Positions 11,363-20,811 of a DNA stretch of 64,000 bases are shown in pieces. The number at the start of each line of letters is the position of its first letter. Within the stretch, counting starts at the first letter, position 1. Made by a program: the position numbers and the translations under genes. The notes below the pieces were generated by a model. That model did not search any database. It saw nothing but the letters and a program-made list of their open reading frames with translations, and had not been told where the DNA came from. This DNA is from Gaertneriomyces semiglobifer (lineage: Eukaryota; Chytridiomycota; Chytridiomycetes; Spizellomycetales; Spizellomycetaceae): NCBI GenBank assembly GCA_025558075.1, contig JAHLKF010000027.1, forward strand, positions 62,001 through 126,000. Reading direction: 5' to 3'.

Positions 11363-12559
11363 ATGACAGATTCGTCCGTATCTCCCGATGGGACTCTTAC
11401 CGCCGTGCTGTCCGCCATCACTTGTGGTGCTCTGATCAGCAGCCCGGACTACGCGCCAAACAAGTCGGCAAGTCGCCCCAAGCACCCGTTATGTCTGGAC
11501 TCTGAGTTGAGCGTAACGGAGGGATGTGAGGCCCTTGCTGCGAATAAGATCACGTCGGCACCAGTGTATGATGCAAGCAAAGGAGGTTTTATTGGGATGC
11601 TGGACTACAGGGACCTGGTTGCATTTGTGCTTAGCGTACTGCACAAAGTGCCCAAGGAGGCTTTTGTTGCCGAGGCTACCATGGTAAGAACTTGCTTGCG
11701 TTGCCGTTGTGCTTTGCGCATGTTGAGCCTTACATTTTGTTTGCGCAGGACGTGTCTGATATTGTCAAGAGGGCCTTGATGAAAAAGTCGGAAGTGCCAA
11801 TCAAACTCGTTTCCAATTTGTCGCACCTGAATCCTCTTGTTCCTGTGAGGACAGACACTCCCGTTCGCGATGCTATTGAAGAGTTTGTCAAGCATAAAGT
11901 GCACCGGTAAGAGAGGCATTTCTGCGGATCGTGAAATTTTATCAGGCGTTAAACATAAAGCTCATTGCAGAGCGGTCGTTTTGCAACCGGAGAACAACAC
12001 CGCTCACTTTGCTGGCATCCTGTCGCAGTCCACTATCGCCGCCTACGTGGCGTCAAAAGTGGGTAAGCTTGCTGGAACAGTTGATCCGAAACAACCTAGC
12101 CCGTGGAAAACCGGCAACAAGACTCTGGAGCAGCTTGGCTTGGTTGGAAAGGAAGTAGTTTCGATCGTTCCAGACGACACAGTGCTCGATGCACTGCACA
12201 TCATGTATGAGCGCAAGATCTCGAGTGTTGCTATTGTGGAGAAGAGTGATGTCGGAAACACGCTTGCTGGATCCATCTCCATGACGGACATCAAAGCGAT
12301 CTTTTCATCTAAAAGAGGGTGGAGACGGTTGTATGACAAATCGTTCGATTTCTTTACGAGCATGCGCTTCGAGCAAGGGTTGGAAGCGGGTGGAGACGAT
12401 CGAGCGCCATCGTTTACCGTCCATCCCACTACGACTTTGATTGCTACGATCGAGAAGATGGCTGCCACCAGGGGTCATCGTGTGTGGCTCGTTGATGCCC
12501 ACAATGTACTGTTGGGCGTCGTTAGCTTGAGCGACATCTTGCCGTTACTCTTGACGTAG
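11363..12559 (+). CDS. Four-CBS-domain protein, SNF4/AMPK-gamma-like
   Basis: Three exons: 11363-11683, 11749-11906, 11971-12559; 355 residues. Four CBS-type units can be followed: about residues 40-100 (ELSVTEGCEALAANKITSAPV), 125-190 (PVRDAIEEFVKHKVHRAVV), 220-290 (DTVLDALHIMYERKISSVAIV) and 300-355 (TTLIATIEKMAATRGHRVWLV). Each ends in the usual GxxSxxD-like turn. Tandem CBS pairs bind adenine nucleotides. In SNF4/AMPK-gamma they sense AMP for the Snf1 kinase. The overall length and four-unit plan agree with that family, but the motif match is moderate. A different four-CBS protein, such as an SDS23 relative or a plant-type CBS protein, is possible. Confidence 0.75.
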
Positions 12560-12914
12560 TTTCGGACGTACGAGATATGAGGACAAGAAGCGCCAAGGGT
12601 AACAGAAGTTGAGGGAAAAAGTATCTCGCTGTCTACTAGTACTATTGCTTATGAATACATTATCAACGTCTTTGTGATTCAAGCGGACTATCCGATGGTG
12701 TGTGCATGTGTGGTACATGGTCTGCTAAAAACGCTCTTCAGTGTATTCGGTTAAACGCAAGTCATCTCCGCGGATATGGTTGCTATGGCAACAATTTAGG
12801 CCTCGACCGCGAAAGTCGTTGAAAACTCATAAAAACTCAACAACGATTACTCCCGTTCGGCGTAGTTAGATCCTCCTTCTACTCCAGTGTTTGGCTGCTT
12901 CTGGGAACGGCAAG
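12560..12914. other. Intergenic region upstream of RPB8
   Basis: 355 bp between two plus-strand genes. It contains the X-box-like palindrome at 12779-12792 (separate entry). Nothing else is recognisable. Confidence 0.5.
12779..12792. promoter_or_regulatory. RFX X-box-like inverted repeat
   Basis: GTTGCTATGGCAAC matches the RFX-family X-box consensus (GTNRCC, short spacer, RGYAAC) except for one base in the left arm, and is nearly palindromic. It lies 123 bp upstream of the RPB8 start. RFX proteins include yeast Crt1, which represses DNA-damage genes, and animal regulators of ciliary genes. Function here is inferred. Confidence 0.45.
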
Positions 12915-13491
12915 ATGAAGGTATGTTCTCTGTGAGGGATGTTGTCGCGGGCGAAGCACTTCAACTCACGGTGTTGTCACCTCGATAGGCACAACTTTTC
13001 CACTCAACCTTTGAGATAAAGGACATCGACCCCCATGGAAAGAAGTTCGATCGGGTTTCCCGCATCAAAGCGGACTCGGAAACAGTCGATGTTGAGATTT
13101 TGCTGGATGTGAACACAGAGATTTATCCTTTGAATGCGGGCGACAAGATCACTTTTGCATTAGCTTCCACGCTGAGCATGAACCCGGACAGCATGGTTGA
13201 AGATGACTCGGATATGTGGAGAGGCGGGGTTAGTGGAGCGGAACCAAGTTTGGCGGACGACTACGAGTACGTCATGTTCGGCAAAGTGTACAAGTACGAG
13301 GACTCTGGAAGCGCATCCAAAGTGTGAGTTTTTTCTTTCCCTTTAAACGAAGCCATAGGTGGTCTCTAATATCCGCTTGAAGGTCTGTGTATGCGTCTTT
13401 TGGTGGGCTACTTCTGTGCATTTCTGGAGACTACCGGCAGCTCAACGATCTTGACGTGGGAATGCCCATCTATCTGTTGATGAAGAAATGA
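12915..13491 (+). CDS. RPB8: RNA polymerase I/II/III shared subunit RPB8 (RPABC3)
   Basis: Three exons: 12915-12920, 12989-13323, 13383-13491; 149 residues, the normal size. The first exon holds only ATG AAG. RPB8 is a small OB-fold-like subunit found in all three nuclear RNA polymerases. Diagnostic segments are FEIKDIDPHGKKFDRVSRI, DDYEYVMFGKVYK and SFGGLLLCISGDYRQLNDL, the last rebuilt across the second splice. The 6-nt first exon is unusual but is required: without it there is no ATG in frame before residue 3, and the join restores the usual N-terminus. Confidence 0.96.
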
Positions 13492-13999
13492 GCTTGCGTA
13501 TCGGGAGGTTTTTGGGGGGTGGTTGAACTACGCTGAGAACTGTACATAGTATCTGTTTAACTTATTACCTAATTGATGGACGCTGGGTTGACCATTATAG
13601 AAGCCGGGTTCTACGATGTCTCGCCTTGAAAAGTTGGACTCTGTTGAATGGCAGACGTAGCCAGTGATTTCGTTACAGAAGTGGTCTACATCCATTGCAC
13701 CGTTTGAACCAATCTCTTAAGAAGAGCCGGCGAGGTAGGAATGGCCACGATGGCTGCAATAATGCACCTAGTTCTTATTTGGCTGCTGCCCCTGCGAGCG
13801 GCCGCAGGGCCGACGGGTGCCATGCTCCTCTGCTGTTAGCCCGCCTGCCTTGCGCTTCCAGCCAACGCCCTGTAGCTGTGTATCGCACTGGCCATCCTAA
13901 TGCCGTAGATCCTTTTCCCCAACTTAGCTACGCGGTACTTTGTTCGGCTACCACACTCAGGGAGCTGCCGAAACAGCCAGGACCTATCAGGAAACCATA
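13492..13999. other. Intergenic region upstream of KAE1
   Basis: 508 bp. A GC-rich patch near 13785-13830 includes a GCGGCCGC site. The 101-codon open frame starting at 13695 overlaps the expected 5' UTR, has no recognisable motif, and is treated as chance. Confidence 0.45.
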
Positions 14000-15344
14000 A
14001 TGATTGCCATCGGATTCGGTAAGAGCAGTGCTTGCATGTTCGTTCGCTTAGGTTTTCCAGTCGTGCATTTGCCACAGCGCTAACGACGTATCGCTTTATC
14101 CAGAGGGTTCCGCCAATAAGATCGGCGTGGGGATCATAGAACATACGAAGGACGGCCAGGTTAAGGTCCTCGCCAACGTACGCCATACCTACATAACGCC
14201 TCCAGGACAAGGCTTTCTACCACGCGATACTGCAGTTCACCATCGGCAACATGTCATCCCGTTAACCAAGAAAGCCCTAGCTGATGCCGGGTTAGAACCT
14301 AAGGATATCGATTGTATCTGCTTTACCAAAGGTCATCAAACGCTTGTTCCCTTAACTCAGTCGTGCGAGATGCTGATACTTTTGACTGCTCCAGGACCGG
14401 GAATGGCTGCCCCACTGATCTCAGTTGCAATAGCTGCACGGACAGTAGCTCTTCTATGGAACAAACCACTTGTCGGAGTGAACCATTGTATTGGACACAT
14501 AGAGATGGGACGAATGATTACAGGAGCTCAAAACCCCGTCGTTCTTTATGTGAGCGGGGGCAACACACAGGTGATTGCCTACGCGGAGCAACGGTACAGT
14601 GTCATGCTTCTGTCTTCTGCAAACGCATTCTCCAATCTCATGCTTATGTAGATATCGTATATTCGGAGAGACCATTGATATGGCCGTTGGAAACTGCCTG
14701 GATCGTTTTGCGCGCATTCTCAACCTTCCGAACGACCCTAGCCCTGGTTACAACATTGAACAGGGTGCCAAGAAGGGCAAGACCTTCATCGAACTCCCGT
14801 ATACTGTCAAAGGAATGGATGTATCCTTCTCTGGTATACTTTCGTATATTGAACAGATAGCCATTACCCAATTGAAGGAGGGTAAATGCACCCCAGAGGA
14901 TTTGTGTTTCTCCTTACAAGAGACGCTGTTTGCCATGCTGGTTGAGATTACAGAACGAGCAATGGCACATATTGGGTCAACGGAAGTGCTCATCGTCGGA
15001 GGAGTTGGCTGTAACGAGCGGTTGCAAGAGATGATGGGTCAGATGGTTAGCCAGCGAGGGGGATACCTTTTTGCGACAGACGAAAGGTACAGTATCATTG
15101 GACGCGGCTGCTCTCATTGTGATACTGATACTCCTGTGAAAGGTTTTGCATAGATAACGGTCTCATGATTGCGCAAGCAGGTCTGCTCATGTATAAGACT
15201 GGTCATGTCACACCTTTGGAAGATACGTGGTGCACACAGCGGTATGTCGTCCTTGTGGAGATGCGAATTTGAACATCGGTTCACTAACGATCTCCGTCTC
15301 CCAGATATCGTACAGATGAAGTCCTTGTAAAATGGCGGGAATGA
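14000..15344 (+). CDS. KAE1: KEOPS subunit KAE1/OSGEP, tRNA threonylcarbamoyltransferase
   Basis: Six exons: 14000-14018, 14104-14331, 14395-14593, 14652-15086, 15143-15241, 15305-15344; 339 residues (human OSGEP 335). It is the catalytic subunit of the KEOPS complex, transferring threonylcarbamoyl to N6 of A37 in tRNAs that read ANN codons. The start [14 protein letters not shown], the metal site [10 protein letters not shown], the ATP-site loop [12 protein letters not shown] and [17 protein letters not shown] are all present. Every splice lies within a conserved block and restores it, so the model is firm. There is no presequence, so this is the cytosolic/nuclear form rather than the mitochondrial Qri7. 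Confidence 0.97.
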
Positions 15345-15660
15345 TGAAGCCCGCAGCAATTTCTCTTACTGATATGCTGTGGTGGCATTTGGAAACTGTG
15401 TCGTACCCGTTGATCACTCCGCGGGCACTGATAATTATCGGTTGAAAAAGCATTCCGCGACTAAAGGACGCCGTCTCACAACATTCGCGTTGGCTGAGCA
15501 GCGCTCAACGCTCGTACAGTGAAGTCCAACACGTTGGCAGAGGATAAGGAGTTCATTCATGGAACAAAGTCTTTAAACTTGGGTTTCCTGCTGCTGAAAG
15601 TCGAAACTTCATCTACAACAACTACATGACTCAGGGGTGCAAATATAAATACATGGGAAA
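15345..15660. other. Convergent 3' region, KAE1 / carnitine acetyltransferase
   Basis: 316 bp between stop codons of convergent genes. No gene or repeat is recognised. Confidence 0.5.
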
Positions 15661-17610
15661 TCAAAGCTTGGCCTTGACGTCCTTTCCGCTGACAGCTTGC
15701 TCAGCTTCAAATACTCTCCTCAAATCCCTCAACGCGTCCTCCAAGTAGAACTTCATCCGATCAGCGCGCATTTCCTTCAAGCACGCTACGTTGAAGTGGA
15801 GACTGCGTTCCTTCACCATGTAGGCAATTCCATAACCATCTGGAACGACCTCTCCCCATCCATACCCATCATAGTACTCGGAGGAGATTTGAGAAGTAGA
15901 AAGGTACCAGTGCTTCGAGTATTCGAAGGCAGGGTCTGTAAAGATGCTAGGCACTGGCTCGTCAGGCTTCAAGATGAGCTTCATACCAAGCAGAGCACGA
16001 TCAACACCGCGGTTCTCGACACAATCATTCATGTAAGCAACATGTGATGCAACAGCTTTGCGGCCCAGCTGAGCCTTCGTCGCGGCGGGTAGCGCAGGGT
16101 CCTGCATGGCTTTGACAAACGCAACAGAGTCGGTGGACACTGTCCGGCAAGTTTCTGTGCGGCCGTACGCATAGGCACGAGTTTGAGCAGACTCATATGT
16201 CGGACGGCTGACACCGTGCATTTTGTAGTATGCGAGCTGAATGGCCATCTGAACATAGGCATCAGGGGAGATCCTGAACTTTTTGATGAGATCTTTGCCA
16301 TAATCGTGGAAAGCTTGAATATGAACATCATGCTTTGCAATGAGAGTGTCAAAGTGACCCTCAGCAGACTCAATCCGAGACAGAAGAGAAGGCGATAGTT
16401 CAAAGTTGAGCTTCTGGGGCGGGTTGAGCGTCGCACTGACTGACGATGCGCCGTGATTGATGGTGTCCTTGGAGAGACCGCTGCAGATGAAGTCACACAT
16501 GTTTGACGTTGGGGTCGCATCCATCATGGAATGCTCACCGAGAAAACCGGCCTTTCCGTTTTCGAACACAATGAACTGGAGGGGTTTATCAAAGAACCTG
16601 TTGCGGCCGTCGCCATGCCAGCACGCGCGACTCGCTTCCTCGCGAGTCACAGGACTACTGTCGTCAAGGCAGATGACGAAAGAGGCACTCTCGATAGCGT
16701 CAAGTGAAGCACGGTTGACAGGTGACTGGACGAGCTCTTCACGAGTTTTCGTCCAAATGTCCCGGTTCTCAGAAGTCAAAGCGCCAACAGCAGGGGTAGA
16801 GTGGTCACCCGCTTGCTGATAGATTGCCTGGATTTGCTTCTCGATCTCTGCAGTAGAGAGTTGACGACCGTCTGCATGACGAGTGTCAAAGGAAAAGAAT
16901 TGGTTCTTGCGAATCACCACCACATGGGAGTTTCTCGCAGGGTCATCCACACGTGTTTGATCGGAAGGGATCCGAGGAATTCTGCAAGTGTTGAACATCC
17001 ATTGATACTGGTCCATGGACAAAGCCTTCCCCTTGAACAACTCTGGCTTGAGGTCCTGCTCCACCACAAGTCGCTTGAACTCCAAGGCGCCGGTAATGAG
17101 AGCAGCCGCACGAGATGCTGGCGCTTTCCATTGCTTCCTCAACTCGTCTTGGAAAACAAAGAAGTATGACACGTTTACGACGACTGGGTCACGATAAGCC
17201 ATGTAGGCCCAGTCGTTCCACCAGTCGTACAGCCAACTAGTGGAGGAAGTGGCAGCACGTTCCTGCAAACGCTTGTGAAGCTGCTCTCCTTTGCCTCCTG
17301 GCGCTACAAACTCTTTGACTAGTTTCTCAGAACGAGCATAATCCGCCTCGGACAAGATAGGTTTCAGCGTTTTGAGATATTTGACGGCCGTCTCCTGCAA
17401 TGGCGCAACTGGGAGTTTTGGCAAAGCGGCTTGCTGCTGGTATAGAGGCTTGTTAGGCCCCAAAGGTGTCAAGGGATGCAGATCCTTTGCGTGGCGAGTC
17501 ACGGAAAATAAGCGAGTGGAGGATGCCATTGTTGATGCAAGGTTGAGTTTCAGTAAAGATGTGCCAAGTGCAGTAGATGAGGTTGCAGTGGCCGCGCGGG
17601 CGAGAAGCAT
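15661..17610 (-). CDS. CAT2: Carnitine O-acetyltransferase, CAT2-like, mitochondrial and peroxisomal
   Basis: One uninterrupted exon of 649 residues. The enzyme moves acetyl groups between CoA and carnitine so that acetyl units can cross between peroxisome, cytosol and mitochondrion. The catalytic His is in GEHSMMDATPT, and the KKFRISPDAYVQMAIQLAYYK region forms the CoA/carnitine-binding segment. The first about 45 residues are basic, rich in Ala, Ser, Leu and Arg, and lack acids until residue 42: a good mitochondrial presequence. The last three residues are AKL, a type 1 peroxisomal signal. A second in-frame ATG at codon 28 (MASSTRLFS) would shorten the presequence. Yeast Cat2 is likewise dually targeted and also ends in AKL. 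It is the longest intron-free gene between 8 and 48 kb. Confidence 0.97.
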   Translation of the reverse strand: MLLARAATATSSTALGTSLLKLNLASTMASSTRLFSVTRHAKDLHPLTPLGPNKPLYQQQAALPKLPVAPLQETAVKYLKTLKPILSEADYARSEKLVKEFVAPGGKGEQLHKRLQERAATSSTSWLYDWWNDWAYMAYRDPVVVNVSYFFVFQDELRKQWKAPASRAAALITGALEFKRLVVEQDLKPELFKGKALSMDQYQWMFNTCRIPRIPSDQTRVDDPARNSHVVVIRKNQFFSFDTRHADGRQLSTAEIEKQIQAIYQQAGDHSTPAVGALTSENRDIWTKTREELVQSPVNRASLDAIESASFVICLDDSSPVTREEASRACWHGDGRNRFFDKPLQFIVFENGKAGFLGEHSMMDATPTSNMCDFICSGLSKDTINHGASSVSATLNPPQKLNFELSPSLLSRIESAEGHFDTLIAKHDVHIQAFHDYGKDLIKKFRISPDAYVQMAIQLAYYKMHGVSRPTYESAQTRAYAYGRTETCRTVSTDSVAFVKAMQDPALPAATKAQLGRKAVASHVAYMNDCVENRGVDRALLGMKLILKPDEPVPSIFTDPAFEYSKHWYLSTSQISSEYYDGYGWGEVVPDGYGIAYMVKERSLHFNVACLKEMRADRMKFYLEDALRDLRRVFEAEQAVSGKDVKAKL

Positions 17611-18180
17611 GATCTTGTAACAGTGGGTTCGGGGTTTACCGGTAAATATCGAGTAAATAAGTGTCTACAGCCCAAGACACACGGCCCGTCTCAAATCTCA
17701 CGATTCCAACGGTCTTCTAGAGTATCTACCGAGGTGAAGATGAGCTGCTATGCAACTTGCGACAGAGAGGCAGCATCTCCCGACGACTTTGGTTCTCGCC
17801 TCCCTCGTCGGCTAAATTGTCACGACGACGTACCTTTTAAACGGATGCGGGCGGGATCCGCAAATAACTTACTCGGCAGTCGGCCGGCTTCAATAACTTG
17901 GCGTCTGCTCTACTCCGTTTCCGTCCTTCGGTCGTTGTCGACGAACTCACAACAACTCGTTACAAAGGCCTTTCACCGTTGAAGCTTTTCGGGAGATTTC
18001 TCGTTGAATTTTGGCCGATTTCGAATGTAGTCAAGGACACCGGGCGGCACAGCCATGCAATGCAAAGGCACAGTCATACCAATCGTGGCATAGTCATGTT
18101 ACGCGTCAGGGTCCTCGTCGCGAACAGCGCGCAGTGAGAAAATCGCAACGAACAAAAGCGAACAACGGAAGGACGAAAGG
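17611..18180. other. Divergent promoter region, carnitine acetyltransferase / STI1-domain gene
   Basis: 570 bp. It contains the three-copy 12-mer array at 18046-18098 and an ACGCGT hexamer near 18103. No gene is seen. Confidence 0.5.
18046..18098 (+). promoter_or_regulatory. Three-copy array of GGCAYAGYCATR 12-mers
   Basis: GGCACAGCCATG (18046), GGCACAGTCATA (18067) and GGCATAGTCATG (18087) start 21 and 20 bp apart, in the same orientation. They belong to the same motif family as the pair at 4141-4172. The array lies 83-135 bp before the STI1-domain gene and about 440-490 bp before the carnitine acetyltransferase start. Even spacing near two helical turns suggests same-face binding; this is inference. 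Confidence 0.45.
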
Positions 18181-19221
18181 ATGATGTCTATCGAAGATGA
18201 TGATGGTAGGTCGGGTTTGTGTTGGTCATGCTCTTGAGGCTCTGAAAATTGACGGACGTTGTGCGCAGTTCCGCCTCTGGAAGACCTTTCTGAAGTTATA
18301 GCACAAAAGTTGAAGCCCACTCAGCCTACGCACCCAGTACCTAATAAGCAGTCATCTACGAAAACCTCCAGTATCCTCCTTGAGCTAGAGGAGTCAAGGA
18401 ACCAAAGAAAGTCGGAACCTGCGCGAGCGGCCGCCGTTTCGGTAAGTGCTTACCCGTTTGGCTCCAGTTTGTAAAGAAATGCTTATTTCCATTTCAGTCT
18501 TTTGGCCTCAAAAAGGGTTTCCTCAATAGCTCAAATGGTTCCTCTTCTAAATCCAACTCCTCGGCTCAGCCGAAAAAGGCCCGTATGACTGAACTCACGG
18601 CCAAACCAAAGAATTCACTGGAACTACCCGAAGTTCAAGATGAGATGCGCAAGACAATGGACAAGCTTCCACAGAAAGGTAAGCGGATATTAAGCAATTA
18701 ATTTTGAGCTATAGTAACTTTTTCTATTGGTATTAGAATGGTTAACACCAGAGCTATTGGAGAAGGTAGCCTCTTCGCCGATACTTTCAAAAGCATTTGC
18801 CGATCCCGCGTTCATGTCAGCAACCCAAATGCTGGCCAAGAACCCTGCTCAAGCATTCGAAGCTCTACAACGTACTCATCCTCAATATATAACTGCACTG
18901 CGGGAGCTTGCCTCATTGCTTGCCGATCAGTTCAACGGGCTTGCCGAGAGTCATCAGCAGCAAAATGTGGAGAAACTTATCGAAAACAACGGCTTGGATA
19001 CGCAAGAGAAAGCATTCGTTCAAAAGGTTATGAGTAATCCCAAAGCGGTAGAAGCCCTAAAAGATCCGCGCGTCCTGCAAGCGTTAGGTCGCATGCAGAA
19101 GGACAAGAAGGAGGTTGGCATGGATATGATCCGAGGGCTGGATGAAGACTTGAGAAGTAAAGTTGGGGTACTTATTGAATTGGGGGTCTTGGGTGTAAGT
19201 CCCGCAGGATTTAGTCGTTAA
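18181..19221 (+). CDS. STI1/heat-shock chaperonin-binding domain protein, function unknown
   Basis: Four exons: 18181-18205, 18269-18441, 18498-18678, 18737-19221; 287 residues. The N-terminal half is basic and Ser-rich with a short SFGLKKGFLN motif. The C-terminal half has two STI1/DP-type helical repeats: one around FADPAFMSATQMLAKNPAQ and one around NPKAVEALKDPRVLQALGRM. Such repeats, found in Sti1/HOP, ubiquilin and Tic40, bind client peptides or co-chaperones. No J, TPR or UBA domain is present, so it is not Sti1 itself. The end is uncertain: a perfect donor (gtaagt) at 19195 and an acceptor at 19272 would give a fifth exon 19273-19305 ending FATSHFD. ATG codons at 18181 and 18184 are adjacent. 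Confidence 0.72.
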
Positions 19222-19408
19222 TAGTACAAATAAAGAGAATAATGAAAGGATACGGTTCTACACATGGGGCAGACAATTGAGTTTGCAACCTCCCATTTTG
19301 ATTAAGCCTGACATCTAGACTTTCATAAGATATGTACACGATGAAAGCCGTGGTCTGGTATCACTATTGAGACTCATCTCTCCTGATAACGTATGTACTC
19401 CATCGTGC

Positions 19409-20343
19409 TCATCGCGCCAAGGGTCGGGAAAAGTCTGATCGTTCCATCCGGAATGACTGATCATAGACGCCCACAAGTGGTCGATCGCTATGCACGACAC
19501 TGGCTCGGCAAATGGATATCAGTGTACAGCATGTGGTGTGACCGCAAACCTCGCTGCACTTACTTGATCTTCACTCTGGCATCATACTTCCCACCCATCC
19601 CAACTTGTGCTGGCGTCTTGAGCCTTAGTCTGCGTGATGGTGAGTAAGGTGAATAAGCTGATTGGGTAGGCTTCCTCAGAAAAGATGGCTTGATGGTGGA
19701 AAACAATGTTATATCATAGGTGGCATTTGTAAAAGATGGCTATGCCAACACATGATCCCACCTCGTCCATCACATCGGACTTCTTCTTCGCTTGTCTCAT
19801 CCATCCTGCTCGTTGAGCTGCATCATCTTTCGGTTGGCTAGCTTCTGGAAACGGCCTATGCACCCGTCCGTAGTTGAAATCGAATGTACTGTGGCCAGTT
19901 TTTGGGAAGAACGTCGACACCGGATCTGGAGCATCGTCCGTACAGCGAAGAAGATCATACGGTCCCGCTTGATCAAATCCACCAACATCCATCGCGGCTA
20001 TACTTCGGTTTGACGCGGTAGCGGATATGCCAGCTGATAGGGGAGAGGACGGCCCAGCAAGCCGTGAGGTGAAACTTCCAGACATGTCATCATCGTCAAC
20101 TTCCGGGGAATACCTTGACCGAGTGGGTGGAAGGTCATCGAAAACAGCGGGTCCTGAGCCATAATCACAAGAGTCGTCATACGTGTGAGAGCTGCGAAGG
20201 AATGGGGGAATAAACGAATCATCTTCCAGATCGGCCGGTAGCGTTTTGCGAGCACTACCGACGCCGCTCGCTGTTCGTAGGAATGGCGGCGTTTGATTAT
20301 CCTTTGGAAGGGTTGACACCTGCGGCGAATAGCGGCCAAACAT
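19409..20343 (-). CDS. Unrecognised protein with three PFLR-like motifs
   Basis: Proposed three exons: 20343-19762, 19688-19564, 19487-19409; 261 residues. I do not recognise a family. The N-terminal 190 residues are disordered and Pro/Ser/Asp-rich. PPFLRTAS (near residue 20) and PPFLRSSH (near 48) are followed by PSFLRKPT in exon 2, so one short motif occurs three times. Exons 2-3 end in a more ordered segment, GMGGKYDARVKINDRPLVGVYDQ split over the second intron. Reading through the first intron would instead stop at about 209 residues after a cysteine-rich, unlikely tail. Introns of 73 and 70 nt with clean GT-AG ends support the longer model, but the exons were placed without a homolog. 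Confidence 0.6.
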
Positions 20344-20811
20344 CTTTCTTTCTTGTCGTAGGACTCGTTGCGTTGCGTAGTGTTGCTTTGCTTTCGGTTT
20401 CTTTGTTGCGGTTTTTATAAAAAGTTGGGTACGCGAGCGTTCTTCTTGTCACTGAAGAATCTACGTACGGGATACATGTACAGCGAGTTAAAAGGGAATC
20501 TGGCTAGTAACAGTCCAGAGGATTTAGAAGCAAGGTCTTGAACAATTGATGAAAGTGATTTGGCAATTGGAAGCTGGTAAGTGGTGGGAGGATCCGTTCG
20601 CCTGGGAGTATGGGAAAGCGAGAATCATGAGCCGAGGAGCAGCGATCAGCATGCCAGCTTTTACTCTCGGCTGTTGTTAGTTGGAGATCGCTGCGGAGAT
20701 ACGAAGCTCTTTGGAACAAGGGGCATCTTTAATCCCAAGCTGCATGTTACAGGTCACCTCTGGAAGGCACTCAACTAACAATTTGTTTCTGCAGCGAAAA
20801 GTGTATAAGCT
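20344..20811. other. Divergent promoter region, PFLR-motif gene / RAP1
   Basis: 468 bp. It includes a TATA-like element (20412-20423). A possible 5' UTR acceptor, ctgcag, ends near 20794, just before the RAP1 ATG, and may mark a 5' UTR intron. No gene is seen. Confidence 0.45.
20412..20423 (-). promoter_or_regulatory. TATA-like element upstream of the PFLR-motif gene
   Basis: TTTTTATAAAAA is nearly symmetric and lies about 70-80 bp upstream of the minus-strand ATG at 20343. This distance would suit a core promoter with a short 5' UTR. It is supported only by sequence match and position. Confidence 0.35.

Noticed and set aside
13695..14000. 101-codon plus-strand open frame before KAE1
   Set aside because: Composition looks random and it ends exactly at the KAE1 ATG region; likely 5' UTR or promoter.
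14312..14860. 182-codon plus-strand frame inside KAE1
   Set aside because: It is a frame shadow of KAE1 exons, which match the family over their full length.
19609..19761. Ending the PFLR-motif gene at about 209 residues by reading through
   Set aside because: The read-through tail is Cys-rich and unlike the rest, while 73- and 70-nt introns with good ends lead to a longer, more protein-like end.
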